Assembly (NCBI GenBank): GCA_035771175.1
Contig: CM069608.1
Span: forward strand, 8,459,019-8,523,018
Source of the DNA: Paratinospora sagittata
Taxonomy: Eukaryota; Streptophyta; Magnoliopsida; Ranunculales; Menispermaceae
DNA length: 64,000 nt
Direction of reading: 5' to 3'
Shown here: positions 22,143-34,319 of the stretch, piece by piece
Layout: every line of letters begins with the position of its first letter
Position numbering within the stretch: the stretch's first letter is position 1
The notes under the pieces: model-generated
Databases searched by the model: none
What the model saw: the letters and a program-made list of their open reading frames with translations, nothing else
What the model was told of the DNA's origin: nothing
Made by a program: the position numbers and the translations under genes

Positions 22143-25100
22143 ATGGCGGAGGAACTCCCAACCACAAGCAGGCCTTGGCAAAGAAGTTCGATGTCCAACG
22201 TAAAGTTCGAGGTGGAGAAATTTAACGGCACCAACAACTTTGGCATGTGGCAATGCGAAGTTCAAGATCTACTATTCAGGGAAGGATCGCATATCGCCTT
22301 GGAAGCCAAGCCCAATGATATGTCCGATGATGATTGAAATTTTGTAAATCGTCAAGCTTGTGGCACAATCTGACTCTGTTTGGCGAAGAATCAGAAGTAT
22401 TTTGTCATGAAAGAGACTATGACATCAAGTCTCTGGAAGAAACTGGAGGACAAGTACATGACAAAAAGCATAGAGAACCGACTCTACCTGAAAAAGAAGC
22501 TCTTTCGTTTTGAGTACAAGAAAGGTACTCCCATGATTGCGCATCTTGATAATTTCAACAAGATTCTCGCTGATCTACTAAATCTTTATGTTGACCCTCT
22601 TGATGAGGATAAGGCACTATTGTTGTTAAACTCTTTGCCTGAAAGTTATGAACATTTAACAACAACTTTGCTATATGGTAAAGATGCTGTTAAATTCAGT
22701 GATGTTTCAAATGCTTTGGTGAACAACGAGTATCGAAGGAAGGACCAACGCGATAACAAGGACGCATCACCAGAATCCTTGACGGTATCCAGAGGCAGGG
22801 CTAACAACAGATCTGATAGATCCAGTGGGCGAGGCCGATCTCGCTCAAAGTCACAAGGACCTTCATCACGTCAACGTCTTGCAAAGGATGAATGTGCCTA
22901 TTGTCACCAAAAGGGGCACTGGAAGAAAGATTGTCCAAATAAGGACAAGACAACTGCAAATGTGGCACAGAAGGCTGAAGAAGATTCTGCCTTCTCCGTT
23001 TCATCTATAGACAATCAGTCTGATAGATGGATATTAGATTCCGGCTGTTCCTATCATATGTGTCCGAATCGACATTGGTTCTCCAAATTGGATGAGTTCG
23101 ATGGAAGAGTAGTGCTAATGGGCAACAACAATACCTGTCAAACAAAGGGTATTGGAACTATACGCCTAAAGATGCATGACGGTACAACAAGAGGGCTCAC
23201 GGACGTCAGATATGTCCCAGATCTGAAGAAAAATCTGATCTCCCTAGGAGTCCTTGATTCCAGCGGTTACAAGGTAACCATTGAAGGTGGAGTTTTGAAG
23301 GTTGTACGTGGAGCACTCTTGGCCATGAAGGGTACTCAGAAAGGAAATCTCTATTTTCTTGACGGACACACAGTAATCGGAAGTGTATCAGCTTGCACCC
23401 GTTCTAATGATGTTTCATTAGACACTTCCAGACTTTGGCACATGCGGCTCGGACATGTTGGAGAGAAGGCTCTTCAAACTTTGATAAAGCAAGGTTATCT
23501 AAAAGGTGCAAAGACCGGGAAACTTGACTTCTGCGAGCACTGTATCTTAGGCAAGCAGACGCGAGTCAAGTTTGGCACTGCAATCCACCGAACAAAAGGA
23601 ACATTGGATTATGTTCATACCGACGTTTGGGGACCCTCTCAAAATGCTTCATTGGGAGGTAAACGTTGGTTTGTTACTTTCATTGATGATTTCTCACGCT
23701 ATGTTTGGGTTTATACCATGAAGCATAAAGATGAAGTGCTAGATATCTTTCTTATATGGAAGAAAATGGTAGAAACCCAAACGGGAAGGAAGATTAAGAG
23801 GCTCAGATCTGATAATGGAGGAGAATACAAGTCAGACCCATTTCAGAAAATTTGTGAGAATGAAGGGATTGTCAGACATTTCACAGTCCCAGGCACGCCA
23901 CAACAAAACGGTGTTGCTGAACGCATGAATCGTACTTTGGTAGATAAAGTTCGCTGCATGTTATCTCATTCTGGACTAAGCAAGGCATTTTGGGCTGAAG
24001 CTTTGTCATGTGCCTCTCATATCATCAATAGACTTCCTGCAACAGCACTAGATGGCAAAACTCCCAAGGAGGTATGGTCTGGACACTCCGTTTCAGATTA
24101 TGCTTCTTTGCGCATTTTTGGATGCACTGCATATTTCCATGTGAAGGAATCCAAACTGGATCCTAGGTCCAAGAAAGCAATTTTCATGGGCTTTAGTGAA
24201 TGAGTTAAGGCTTTCCGACTATGGAACCCTGAGTCAAAGAAGATTGTACAAAGTCGAGATGTAACTTTTGACGAATCTGTGATGTTAAAGCATACAGTTT
24301 CTGATAAAGAAAATCGAGATCCAGATTTGCCTCAGCAGGTGGAGTTAGATATTCCAGTAACTCCTGGCAAGTCAGCAGAGATATCCAACCATCCTGAAGA
24401 AGACGAGGAGGAAATCTCAGTTGAGGTGGAGGCTCCAGGACCAGACATCAGACAACAACCAGAATCAATTGCCACCAGTCGACCAAGAAGAGAAATCCAC
24501 AAACCGGCTCGGTACACTGACATGGTTGCATATGCATTACCAGTCACCGGAGATGATATTCCATACAATTACAAAGATGCTATTCAGAGTATGGAAAGTG
24601 ATAAGTGAAAAATGACAATGAATGAGGAGATGAAATCACTCCATCAGAATCAGGCTTGGAAGTTGGTTCCACTTCCGAAAGGAAAGAAACCAATAGGCTG
24701 CAAATGAGTTTTCGCAAAGAAGGACGGCTCTCCTAGCACAAACGATATCCGGTACAAAGCCAGACTGGTAGCAAAAGGCTACGCTCAGAGGGAAGGAATT
24801 GACTACAATGAGGTATTCTCACCTGTTGTTAAACATTCGTCAATTCGAATATTATTGGCTTCGGTTGCGCAGTTTGATCTCGAGTTAGCCCAACTCGATG
24901 TTAAAACTGCTTTTCTGCATGGTAATTTAGAAGAAGAGATATATATGTCTCAACCAGAAGGATTCAAAGTACCAAGAAGAGAGCATTGGGCTTGCAAGTT
25001 GAGCAAGTCATTGTATGGCCTGAAGCAGTCAACGAGACAGTGGTACAAGCGATTTGACAGCTTCATCCAAGGGCAAAAATATACCCGAAGTCAGTTTGAT

Positions 25101-26057
25101 CATTGTGTCTACTATCGCAAACTAAAGGCTCAATTGAGCTCAGAGTTTGAAATGAAAGATCTTAGAGAAGCCAGAAAAATTCTCGGGATGGAGATAACTC
25201 GAGACAGAGCCAAAGGAAAAATCTGTTTGACTCATACTCAGTATTTGAAGAAAGTTCTTCAAACTTTTGGCATTGGCAATGACACAAAACCTGTGAGCAC
25301 ACCATTGGCACCACATTTCAAGCTAAGTTCATCAATGTCACCAAATTCCGAAGATCAGAAGAAGCAAATGGAGAACATTCCATATGCAAATGCAGTTGGT
25401 GCCTTGATGTATGCTATGGTGTGTACCAGACCCGACATTTCACATGCTGTAAGTATGGTAAGTCGTTACATGCACAACCCCGGTAAAGGCCACTGGCAAG
25501 CAGTGAAGTGGATTCAACGGTATATTCATGGTACTGTAGATATTGGTTTAAAGTTCGAGAGAGATACGAAAAGTTGTAAGCATTTAGTCGGATATGTGGA
25601 TTCGGACTATGCTGGAGATCTTGACAAGCGCAGATCTACTACTGGTTATGTTTTCACTATGGCAGGAGGACCAGTGAGTTGGAAATCAACACTACAGTCA
25701 ACAGTTGCCTTGTCTACTACAGAGGCAGAGTACATGGCAGTAACGGAAGCTTTCAAGGAAGCAATCTGGTTTCATGGATTGACTAAAGACTTGAGAATTG
25801 TGCAGAAGAATGTTGAAGTTTTCTGCGACAGCCAGAGTGCCATTTGTTTGGCAAAGAACCAAGTTCATCACAGTCGAACGAAGCATATTGATGTTCGTTT
25901 TCATTTTGTTCGAGAAATAGTAGAAGAAGGGAGTATTCTTCTACAAAAGATCAAGACTGCAGATAACCCCGCAGATATGCTTACAAAGGTGGATACAGGA
26001 ATCAAGTTCCAACATTGTTTGGACTTGATCAACATCTCACGAGCTCGGAGTGCCTAA
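22143..26057 (+). pseudogene. Copia gag-pol polyprotein with five in-frame stops
   Basis: The polyprotein would start at MAEELPTTSRP (22143) and run in a single frame to the stop at 26057. In order it contains a gag domain; a zinc knuckle CAYCHQKGHWKKDCP; an aspartic protease WILDSGCSYHM; integrase with a HHCC finger (LWHMRLGH ... CEHCILGK) and a DDE core (TDVWGPS, FIDDFSRY, DNGGEY, GTPQQNGVAERMNRT); reverse transcriptase (LDVKTAFLHGNLEEEIYMSQ); and RNase H (VGYVDSDYAGDLDKRRST, VFCDSQSAICLAKN). TGA stops lie at 22335, 22371, 24201, 24606 and 24705; no frameshift is present. At about 25125 an in-frame deletion removes the segment between YYRKL and KAQLSSEF, where the RT active-site YVDD motif belongs. 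The element cannot mobilise itself. A Tork/Tnt1-like lineage is likely from the layout. Confidence 0.93.
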
Positions 26058-26162
26058 GGGCACTAATGGAGGCAGCAACAGTTTTTTGAAGGAAGCTTGC
26101 TATCTGTAGAGAGATTGCAGGTGTGAAGGAGTCATGTTCCACATAAGGTAGAGGTGGAGATT

Positions 26163-26503
26163 TGTGGGGTCCACCATTAGTGGAAATTAAACCAATTGGT
26201 TGGTGGCCGCCCATGAGGGCGGCCACCAACCTCGCCCAATTAGTAGAAATTGCATGATAAATAGTATTAAAATATATTATTTATAATTATACAAATACCC
26301 CTGAATACTCTTATAAATAAGGTCTTACTTCATTCATAAATTCATGTTCAGTGAGATCTATTCTGAGATCCAATCTGTAAGATCCACCTAAGAGTGAAGT
26401 AATACAAGAGTGCTGCCTCCCGTGGACGTAGGCAATTTGTCGAACCACGTTAAATTTGTTGTCTCGTTTTTTTTTTTATGCTTTACTCCGATTTCGCACA
26501 ACA
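26163..26503 (+). repeat. 3' LTR of the copia element
   Basis: This LTR begins TGTGGGGTCC and ends GCACAACA like the 5' copy, lacks two short insertions present there, and keeps the 15-base hairpin (26198-26212 with 26217-26231, loop ATGA). Confidence 0.95.
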
Positions 26504-26530
26504 CGAACCGCCCCACCGGAAGCGGGATTT

Positions 26531-26685
26531 TAACTTAAATTTTATTACATGAGCTCCACGAGCTTCTTTTCTAAGAATTCTCCAAAATCACTTTTACAAA
26601 AAAAAATTACAAACTTTAATCAAAAGTTATACTAAGTACCAAATGTTATACTACATAAATAAAGTAACGGATGAGTTCTGCTTCG

Positions 26686-26722
<37 letters not shown>

Positions 26723-28094
26723 GGTAATATCATAATTTCTAGCTCGCCGTATACGTGTGACAGGTCAATATATATATATATAAATATATTATTTTGATAT
26801 CATATTATTTAAAAATATGTATATAATATATATAATTATTATTTAAATACTTAATATATTTATAATAATTTTTAATTTAATTATATTTTATTTTGTAGCA
26901 ATGTGATCTACGGGGTAGTACATCTGTTAATGGACAGCAAGAACACGGGTGTGTTGGGCGCAGGACGTAAAACAGGATAATCAGAGGTTAAGTGATCAGG
27001 GTTTCGCCAGGTGTCCTAATACGGCCAACTATTTCCAGCCCAATATTTAATTCAGGCTTCGTTAAATATTTAATTAATAAAAAGTTTGATTAAAAAACAA
27101 TAAAGACTGATTATGTGGACACGTCACCTTCTCTTTTTACGACGTAAGCCATGCACAATTAAGTCACGTGCTTCTTCTGACCCCCTGAGGGCATAATTGG
27201 TACTTTATTTTTCACTTTGGCACAATCGGTACTTAATTAAATAGTGGGAAAAAAGCTGATTTATACTTGCTGTCATACTCATGCATTAGTACTCTTCTTA
27301 TAAAATCTTCTCCAAATTATTATTATTTAAGAGTTTTCAAAAATATAAAATTAAACTGCGTAGCGATTTTTTAAAAGAATAATGCTTAATCATCCTACTT
27401 TTCATAAATACTTTATAGATATTGTCTTAAATTATGTGTAGATAATCATCCTTACGAGTTATTGAATCATCTTAAATTATATATTAATATATAATTTAAG
27501 ATAATTTAACAATTTTTAAAGATATTAAAATGTAGTGGCTACTCGGATTACGAAATTAATTTATATGAGGTTTAAAGTTTGAATCTGGAGAGGCCTTGTA
27601 TTGTTTATGTGTGAACAGTTAAACAAATGATCCCGGAGTATTAGATATTATTGAATGGGCTGTTTATTAGAATAAAACAATATTATAGTTTTATAATAAT
27701 TGGAGTATACCCCGAGGGGTACTCATTACATTCGCAAAATATGATAAAAAAATTCTTCACTTGTTAGGATTTTAAAATATTTGTTTTATTCTTCATTAGC
27801 ATATTGTTTGGATCATAAACACTTCTTCACACACACACACACACACAAGTTTAATTATATATATTATTTTTTGTTTTTATTTTTTATGAGTGGTCTAAGC
27901 TGGTCTTTCGATCCAATTAATTAATTAATTACAACTAGACTTTGTATTTATATACTCAATTCATTAAGATCCTAAGTAAAATAAATCAGTATCTTATAAG
28001 GAAGATACGTGATCTAATCTCATTCATTAAAAGATAGAAATTAAATTCGTTTTCATACCTATCCATCTTATGAAGATTGTCATGTAATAGCTAA
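26531..28094. other. AT-rich stretch with microsatellites
   Basis: No gene is seen. A (TA)n run lies at about 26687-26719, AT-rich low-complexity sequence at 26765-26900 and an (AC)n run at about 27822-27848. A degenerate Pol III-box module is listed separately. Confidence 0.6.
27533..27745 (+). repeat. Degenerate single Pol III-box module
   Basis: TAGTGGCTACTCGGATTACG, AAGTTTGAATCTGGAGAGGC, ACAAATGATCCCGG, TATTAGATAT, GGGCTG and ACAATATTATAG occur in the same order as in the modules of the arrays at 12553-13311 and 56404-57796. This is a single, AT-drifted copy with no clear ends. Confidence 0.55.
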
Positions 28095-28295
28095 TGTCAT
28101 GACGCCCCTGACGTAGGCTGACGTCATGACCGGCATAGTGTACTATATACTGTACATATACACGCATATTTTTAGCGCATACGTATCAATTATCACGCGT
28201 ATATTTAGCTCATACGTATAAAATACGTATATTATACATCTCGATATACGCATACTTCAACGTATGTATTTCATTAAAATTTACGGGGTGTTACA
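28095..28295 (-). mobile_element. 201-bp compact LTR copy (LTR C)
   Basis: On the minus strand it starts TGTAACACCCCG and ends GGGGCGTCATGACA, the same two ends as the 4-kb LTR E, with nothing of the 3.8-kb interior. Flanks GCTAA and GCTCA form a 5-bp duplication with one mismatch. Internal ACGTATGAGC-type repeats match LTR B and E starts. Confidence 0.75.
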
Positions 28296-28939
28296 GCTCA
28301 TGTTATATTCCGCGCGACATCTATATGGATCAAAATCTACATTTTCCAAATGATATTTCTCTACCTATAAAAAGTGGATGAGCAAAACTGGGCTTGTATA
28401 GAGAATTGGGTAAATTGGACAATACCTTATATTAATGGGTCCGACTATTTTTACCTACTCATTCTTATCTCTTTACCCACTTCATCTAAAAAGTAAAAAG
28501 AATAAAAAATTCTCATGTAAAATTATCAAAAAAGACACATTAAACTCCTTAAACTCTTAAACCTCTCTCTTCACCTACCCATTAACCGTTCAACTCCTAC
28601 CCAAACTCGAAAACTATTCAATCTTCCAACAAATCCCAATCTTTCATCTTGTGATTTTAACATATTTTTCGAATCACAAGCACGTCTTTAACTGTTCGCA
28701 AGTGGTTTCTTTCGATTTGAAATGTTCGCAAGTCATTCAAGAAGTGTTCAAAGTGTTAGAAGTGTGCATAATCAAGCAAACCGTTTGACCTACAATGGAA
28801 AGAGATTTAAGCCGTTCTTCATCCCTTAAGGTATGTGCATTTAGTATCCATACTATTTTTATGCAAAAACAAACCTAAAATCAAGGTGGAAAAGGGGAAA
28901 AAACGGGTTTCGAAATTCAAAAAATCGCCCATAGAATCG

Positions 28940-29170
28940 TTATGTCCGACCTATCGTGGACGAATAGAAAGTGGAGTATCCGACCATTATAAATCAGACA
29001 CAAAAGGAAATGTCTTTCCATGATAGGTCGGACAGAACAAAATAAAACATTGCAAATGTTCTGTTCGACCTGTCAGAATCGGACAATATATTTCCTGTCC
29101 GACTCTGACAGGTCGAGTAGACGCTTTCCGTCCGACCCTGTTCTATTGATTCTGGTCGGACAGGGATTCG
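28940..29170. repeat. Left subterminal GTCCGACC inverted motifs
   Basis: At least six copies of TCCGACC/GGTCGGA or TCGACC variants occur in both orientations, some forming short hairpins (for example GTCCGACCTATCGTGGAC against CATGATAGGTCGGAC). The right end (32085-32145) repeats CTATCAGGGTCGGACGG. These are candidate transposase-binding repeats. Confidence 0.6.
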
Positions 29171-29189
29171 ATGAATCCAAAATTGTTGG

Positions 29190-30176
29190 CAATGAGTTGC
29201 CCATTGGCCAACGTACTTATCACTCTAATCAGTAATCAAAATTCAAATAGCCGTAACCATTTCTTTCGAATTATGATTTGAGTTATTTAAAAGGCTTTTG
29301 AAATATCGTTTCTTCCTCTTTCCAATGCATTTTCAATCACTCAAATCGGAGTCGGGAATAAAATGTTACGCTATTTGAATGTTTTTTACCGATCAATCAA
29401 CTTACTTATCGAACAAATCGTGAAGAAAAGTTCAAATAGCCGTAACTTTTCATCCCGACTTTGATTTGAGTGATTCAAAAGGAATTGAAAACGTCTTTTC
29501 TTCTTATTTCTATTGTGTGTTCAATCACACAAATTGGTGTCGGAATCAAAAAGTTGTGACTATTTTAAAGTTTCACACCGATCATTCAACTTACTTATCA
29601 ATTGAATCGGTAAGAAAAAGTCAAATAGTCTTATAGTTTAATGCTGACTCTGTTATGAGTTAATCAAAAGGCGTTAGAAATATTGTTTCTTCATCTTTCT
29701 AATGCATGTGCAATCACTTAAATCGGAGTTAGGATGAAAACGTTATGTCTATTTGAATGTTTGTTACCCATTGGCCAACGTACTTATCACTCTAATCAGT
29801 AATCAAAATTCAAATAGCCGTAACCATTTCTTTCGAATTATGATTTGAGTTATTCAAAAGGCTTTTGAAATATCGTTTCTTCCTCTTTCCAATGCATTTT
29901 CAATCACTCAAATCGGAGTCGGGAATAAAATGTTACGCTATTTGAATGTTTTTTACCGATCAATCAACTTACTTATCGAACAAATCGTGAAGAAAAGTTC
30001 AAATAGCAGTAACTTTTCATCCCGACTTTGATTTGAGTGATTCAAAAGGAATTGAAAATGTCTTCTCGTCCTATTTCTAACGCATGTTCAATCACACAAA
30101 TTGGAGTCAGAATAAAAAAGTTGTGGTTATTTTAAAGTTTCACACCGATCATGCAACTTACTTATCGATTGAATCG
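29190..30176. repeat. 189-bp tandem array with dyad-symmetric monomers
   Basis: The landmark CAAATAG recurs at 29244, 29433, 29622, 29811 and 30000, an exact 189-base period. Monomers 1 and 4, and 2 and 5, are the most alike (offset 567), so a three-monomer block was duplicated. Within each monomer the first half (CGACT-TTGATTTGAGTGATT) is repeated inverted in the second half (AATCACTCAAATCGGAGTCG). The array adjoins the 3' end of the PMD gene. No coding capacity. Confidence 0.93.
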
Positions 30177-31977
30177 AGCAATTTGACACATCTGGGAGAA
30201 GAAGAATGCTTAAGAGGTTGAGACAGATATCGAAGCCATCATCTACAGTGGTCATTGAGCCCGCCATAAAAAGAAATACTCGGGGAAGGCCGAGTTTGAA
30301 CCACTCAAGATATTCTGGTACAACATCCCATGCATTAAAAACTTGTTCCCCTCGTGCAGCCGCTTGTAACAAATGGTAGTCTCAGCTTTCCCAATACTGA
30401 TCAATGAACATGTGATGGATGTTGTAATCACATCCCCTAACACTCCACTCAGCTTGAACAAAACGTATAGGAGGATGTGGGATCTTTTGTACATGTCTAA
30501 ATTGATGAAGAAATCGGTTAGGATGGTAGGGCTCGACTACGTCAAAAAACTTTACGCACGAGGTATAAAAGGCCACTTCATGTAGAAGGCTTTCGACCCT
30601 ACAATCTGTGTAAGGGTCAACCTGAACAAAATAATAAAGACCTAGCATATAAGTTGATATGATGTATATAACAAATTTAATTTAAAAGAGTAGCGTTTAC
30701 CTGATTTGGCTGAAGATCATCAATTGCCTCGCGTAGAACTTCAACGTAATCTTCAGCTAAACCTTGTTCTTTGCGAGGTTTTCACTTCATGGCACGCGAG
30801 AGATTGTTATTATATCCATGATTTACGTGTGGTCTCACGAATGAGAAGTGCTCGTATACCCATGCCTACCAGACATAAGAAAAACAATTACTATAACACA
30901 AACATATTTATTTCAAGTTTAATTTAGTTAAACCAAAATGATAGAAATAGTTATACCTCAAGTAATGTCATGTAACTCGCAATCTGTTGCACCTAATATC
31001 TCGTGGCACATCTCAACTAACGATACAGATGCGCCAGACAAGAAGCTCCCCATGCTAAATTGACAACCTCATCCAGATTCATCAACAGTGGCAAGTAAAT
31101 TATGTTCACCCTTGTACCACTCTTGTCTGTAAAAATAGTGCAACCTAGGATGAACAAAAGATATGCTCTCGCAGTATCCCAAATCGAAGGATATTGTTGG
31201 TTTCCTTTAAGCTTCCATCTAAATTTTTTTAGCAACCAATCCAATCGAACCGATTGACCTCTCTTCTTATTCACCTCATCAAATGCTCTCGAGCCGAAAC
31301 CCCTAAGGCTTCTTGAAGTATGATCACTGCTTCTGCATTGCCCAATGCATCTCTATTCATTGTTTTGCCTACTGTTGGAATCCTAAGTAAGACCATTACA
31401 TCGTTCAGTTCACCGAATGGTAGGTGAAATGAATTAGTCTTTGGTTGCCACCTCTCCACAAAAGCAGCTATCAACGGCTTATTGACACAACTATAACTAC
31501 AAGACACCAAATGATGAAGACCAGTGTTTGTAATTATCTCCATTACTCCCTCTCTCTCTCGGGATGTTCACTAAGGTCCCAAGAAGTTAACTTTGCCCCA
31601 TGGTTACAACACTTTTGTATATTTCATTTTTGTGTGAATAAACAAAAAATTATAAGAATCTACCAATATTTAAATTCAATCATAAGCTCAATTGAATTTA
31701 AATTAAATTACGAAAGTGATATACTTGATTTTGCCACACGTAGTATGCTACGTGTCCCTTGAAATGCGTGAGGGCCGAAGGATCAGTAGGTCCCCCGGGG
31801 CAAGGATCCTTCAATAGATCGGCTCCTTCTCCCTCCACCCCAACCTGCATATGTTCTTCTTCAGATTGTTGCTCTTCTTCTTCATATATAACAATGGGTG
31901 GTGGTGGTGACTCGCATCATCTTCGTCTATCCGAGGCCGTTGGCCTTTTTCTTTGCAAGCTTTGTTCTTGGCGGCAT
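30130..31977 (-). pseudogene. Plant mobile domain (PMD, MAIN-like) pseudogene, copy 2
   Basis: Exon 1 is 31977-31735: MPPRTKLAKKK, an acidic stretch, then GPTDPSALTHFKGHVAYYVW ending at a GTATAT donor. Exon 2 (about 31603-30957) carries GLHHLVSCSYSCVNKPLIAA, FVERWQPKTNSFHLPFGE, ARAYLLFILGCTIFTDKSGT and LAWGASCLAHLYR, with at least one frameshift near 31275 and TAG stops where Gln is expected. Introns of 91 (30956-30866) and 79 bases (30700-30622) match those of copy 1. Exon 3 reads AWVYEHFSFVRPHVNHGYNN and has a TGA for Trp; exon 4 reads VEPYHPNRFLHQFRHVQKIP. The domain is the aminotransferase-like PMD. This copy sits inside the 28437-32652 MULE and is a transposon-borne relic. Confidence 0.8.
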
Positions 31978-32661
31978 ATCTATCAAAATAGTCAAATACA
32001 TACAAAAAACTATACAATTAGGACAAACAATTGATATTTAGCTTAAACAAAACCCAAAAAATTTAAAAAACCAAACAAATGCTTTGTCCGCCCTCAATGG
32101 AACGGACATAGTAGCAATCGTCTGATCTATCAGGGTCGGACGGTGCGATTTCGATGCGAAAATAGGTTTCTGGAATCCATTTCCGCCGCTTATATTTCAC
32201 CATTTTCAACCATTTTTTTTTTGCACAAAAAACAATCTAATACAATAATGTAGCATTAAAATCAACTTAAACTTGAAGAAATCAAAGATTTATATACCGA
32301 TTTGGTTTATTCGAATTTTTAAATCACTTTTACTTCGAGGCCTCAAAAACCCTAAATAACATGATTTTTTTGCAAGATTTCGCGACAAAGTTGCTCGTAA
32401 TCGTTCTTTGCAGTGTTCTAACCTGTTGAATGCCCTAAAAACTCTAAGAAATCGCGAATCAATGGAGATGGGAAGAGAAAAAATGAGAGAGAAGGAAATG
32501 GAAAATGGTATTGGGGTTTGAAAAATGTGAAGGGTAGAATGAGAATATGGGAGGGTGGAAAGAAAAGATATGAGCTATTTTAAATTTCTAGGTGGGTGAA
32601 GAGAGTAAGTGGGTGAAGAGATAAGAATGGGTGAGTGAAAATAGTCGGGCCCTATATTAAT

Positions 32662-33744
32662 ATATGTATGGTGTACCTTGATTCCATCATGATTTTAAAA
32701 TCTAGTAATATGTACATATGCCCACATCTAAAGCTATTTAGAATAGGGATGCTTAGTTTTGTTCGAATTTTGAAAACATATATTATAATTATTATTAATA
32801 ATTAACATTTAAACGCAAAGTCTAAACAATAATGATAGACCGATTTCTCTACATACCGAGCCGGACAACATATTATTCGCCATAATAACCAGGTCAGCAT
32901 GGGAGACCTACAGGTCGTCAGGTTGGGTTACTGACCTGGATGACAGATCAGCAATTATAAAACGACAACACCAGTCTAGTAGGACATGATGTGTCATGCT
33001 GATCTAAAGCTACTAGCCTTTTCTACCGACCATATCTTTGCTTGCAAGCAGACAAAATGGATAAGATTATTTTTTATCCCATCCTTGTCGACAACCAAAC
33101 ATGGGCTTGAGACTAAAACAAGTCCTATCCCATCCAATCTCGTGCACCAAACGAACCCTAAAACCATCAATCTTTCGTGCTATTAACATTTTGATGAGAT
33201 TTTTTTGAACTTATATTTGATAAACATTTTGATAGAACTCTTTTGAACTTATATTTATTATTTTATGACACGATGGATGAATGTAGTTGTATTTGGAACA
33301 TCTTTGTAGGAATTAAATATACTATCTACAAAATAAGTATAAGATAGAAGAGTACGAAAGCGTTACCGAACGTTATGATATCTGAGTTGAGTGCAATCTG
33401 AAGTACGATAAAACGACCTCAGATCAAAATTTACAACCCAAGAACGTTTTTAGTATGATCGTAATCACCACACAATGTTTTTGTCTATTGTATTTCTCCC
33501 AAAACCACTCCCTCAATCTCCTGGAACTTCTAAATATATATATTGTACTATTTCAACTCTCCCGAGATTTTATATCGAAATCCCCTATTATATTTAATTG
33601 CTTGGGAGTTCAAGAATTATGCGGGATGTGTGGGTGAGTTGGAGAATTACATGGGATCATGAGATTTGTGGGTGCTTATTTTAACTATTGTTAAGCGGAT
33701 CCCACCTTGTGGGCCCACATGATCAAATATTCCAACAATCTTTG
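32662..33744. other. Intergenic, no gene seen
   Basis: The stretch is AT-rich. A small inverted repeat (CCAGGTCAG at about 32890 with CTGACCTGG near 32932) could form a short stem. No ORF with recognisable similarity. Confidence 0.5.
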
Positions 33745-33752
33745 ATATTTAT

Positions 33753-34265
33753 TAGGGGTGAAATCGCGTCGGGTTTCGACCTCTGATCCCACTTGATCCA
33801 ATGAGGTTGGGTGGCATCGGATTGGACCCAATGCCACCCGACCTACCTAAGGTCGAGTCGGGTCGATTGGGTTGGGCCCCATTATAGATTTTCTTCTTTT
33901 TTTTGTCATTTAGTTACAAAAAAAAGAGGGAGGGAAGAGAAGAAGAAGAAGATGATGAGAAAGAGAGCAGGAGCTGCAAATGAGAGAGAGAAGAAGAAGA
34001 AGAAGAGAGAGAGGGAGCCGCACAGGAGAGAGATGAGAAGAAGAAGAAAAGAGAAAGGTAGTTGCAAAGAGACTCAAAGAGTGAGAAGAGGAGAGAAAGA
34101 GAGAGGAGAAGAAGAAGAAGAAGATTGTGCACGGGGTGGGAAATTGGGGGTGGGGGATAGTCGGGTCATCATAAAATTGACCTGACCAACCTGTAGATTT
34201 CTTGAAACCCTACTCAACTTGACTCGAAATGATCGGGTTAGTCGGTCGGGTTCCTTTCATCCCTA
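33753..34265. mobile_element. hAT-type MITE 1
   Basis: The ends TAGGGGTGAAA and TTTCATCCCTA are inverted repeats and are flanked by a perfect 8-bp duplication ATATTTAT (33745-33752 and 34266-34273), as expected for hAT. Subterminal GGGTCGGGTTGGG-type motifs lie at both ends; the middle is a purine-rich GAA/GAGA tract (33922-34125). Apparent ORFs there are low-complexity artefacts. Confidence 0.93.
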
Positions 34266-34319
34266 ATATTTATTGTTGTCAAATTTGCAAGTTAATTTTG
34301 TTGTATTTAAAATATAACA

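Larger units (their letters stand above)
21056..26503 (+). mobile_element. Ty1-copia LTR retrotransposon, structurally complete, inactive
   Basis: The element has matching LTRs, a TG...CA border, a PBS directly after the 5' LTR, gag-pol in plus orientation, a purine-rich tract (AGAGGTGGAGATT) just before the 3' LTR, and a perfect 5-bp target duplication CGAAC (21051-21055 and 26504-26508). The order protease, integrase, reverse transcriptase, RNase H marks Ty1-copia. The LTRs differ at roughly 16 substitutions plus two indels over about 340 bases by eye, so the insertion is neither very recent nor ancient. It landed in a SINE-like repeat. Confidence 0.97.
28437..32652. mobile_element. MULE carrying a plant mobile domain gene (4.2 kb)
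   Basis: The left end GGGTCCGACTATTTTTACC and the right end (reverse complement) GGGCCCGACTATTTTCACT continue as inverted repeats for about 46 bases (both contain CATTCTTATCTCTT and ACCCACTT). The element is flanked by a perfect 9-bp target duplication TATATTAAT (28428-28436 and 32653-32661), the hallmark size for Mutator-like elements. Inside are subterminal GTCCGAC motifs, a 189-bp tandem array and a minus-strand PMD pseudogene; no transposase is present, so it would depend on a partner element. Confidence 0.93.

Noticed and set aside
29190..30176. CRISPR-like array
   Set aside because: The repeats are contiguous 189-base monomers without unique spacers and lie inside a plant transposon.
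33811..34185. 124-codon Lys/Arg/Glu-rich reading frame
   Set aside because: It is produced by the purine-rich low-complexity core of a hAT MITE with a clear 8-bp duplication.
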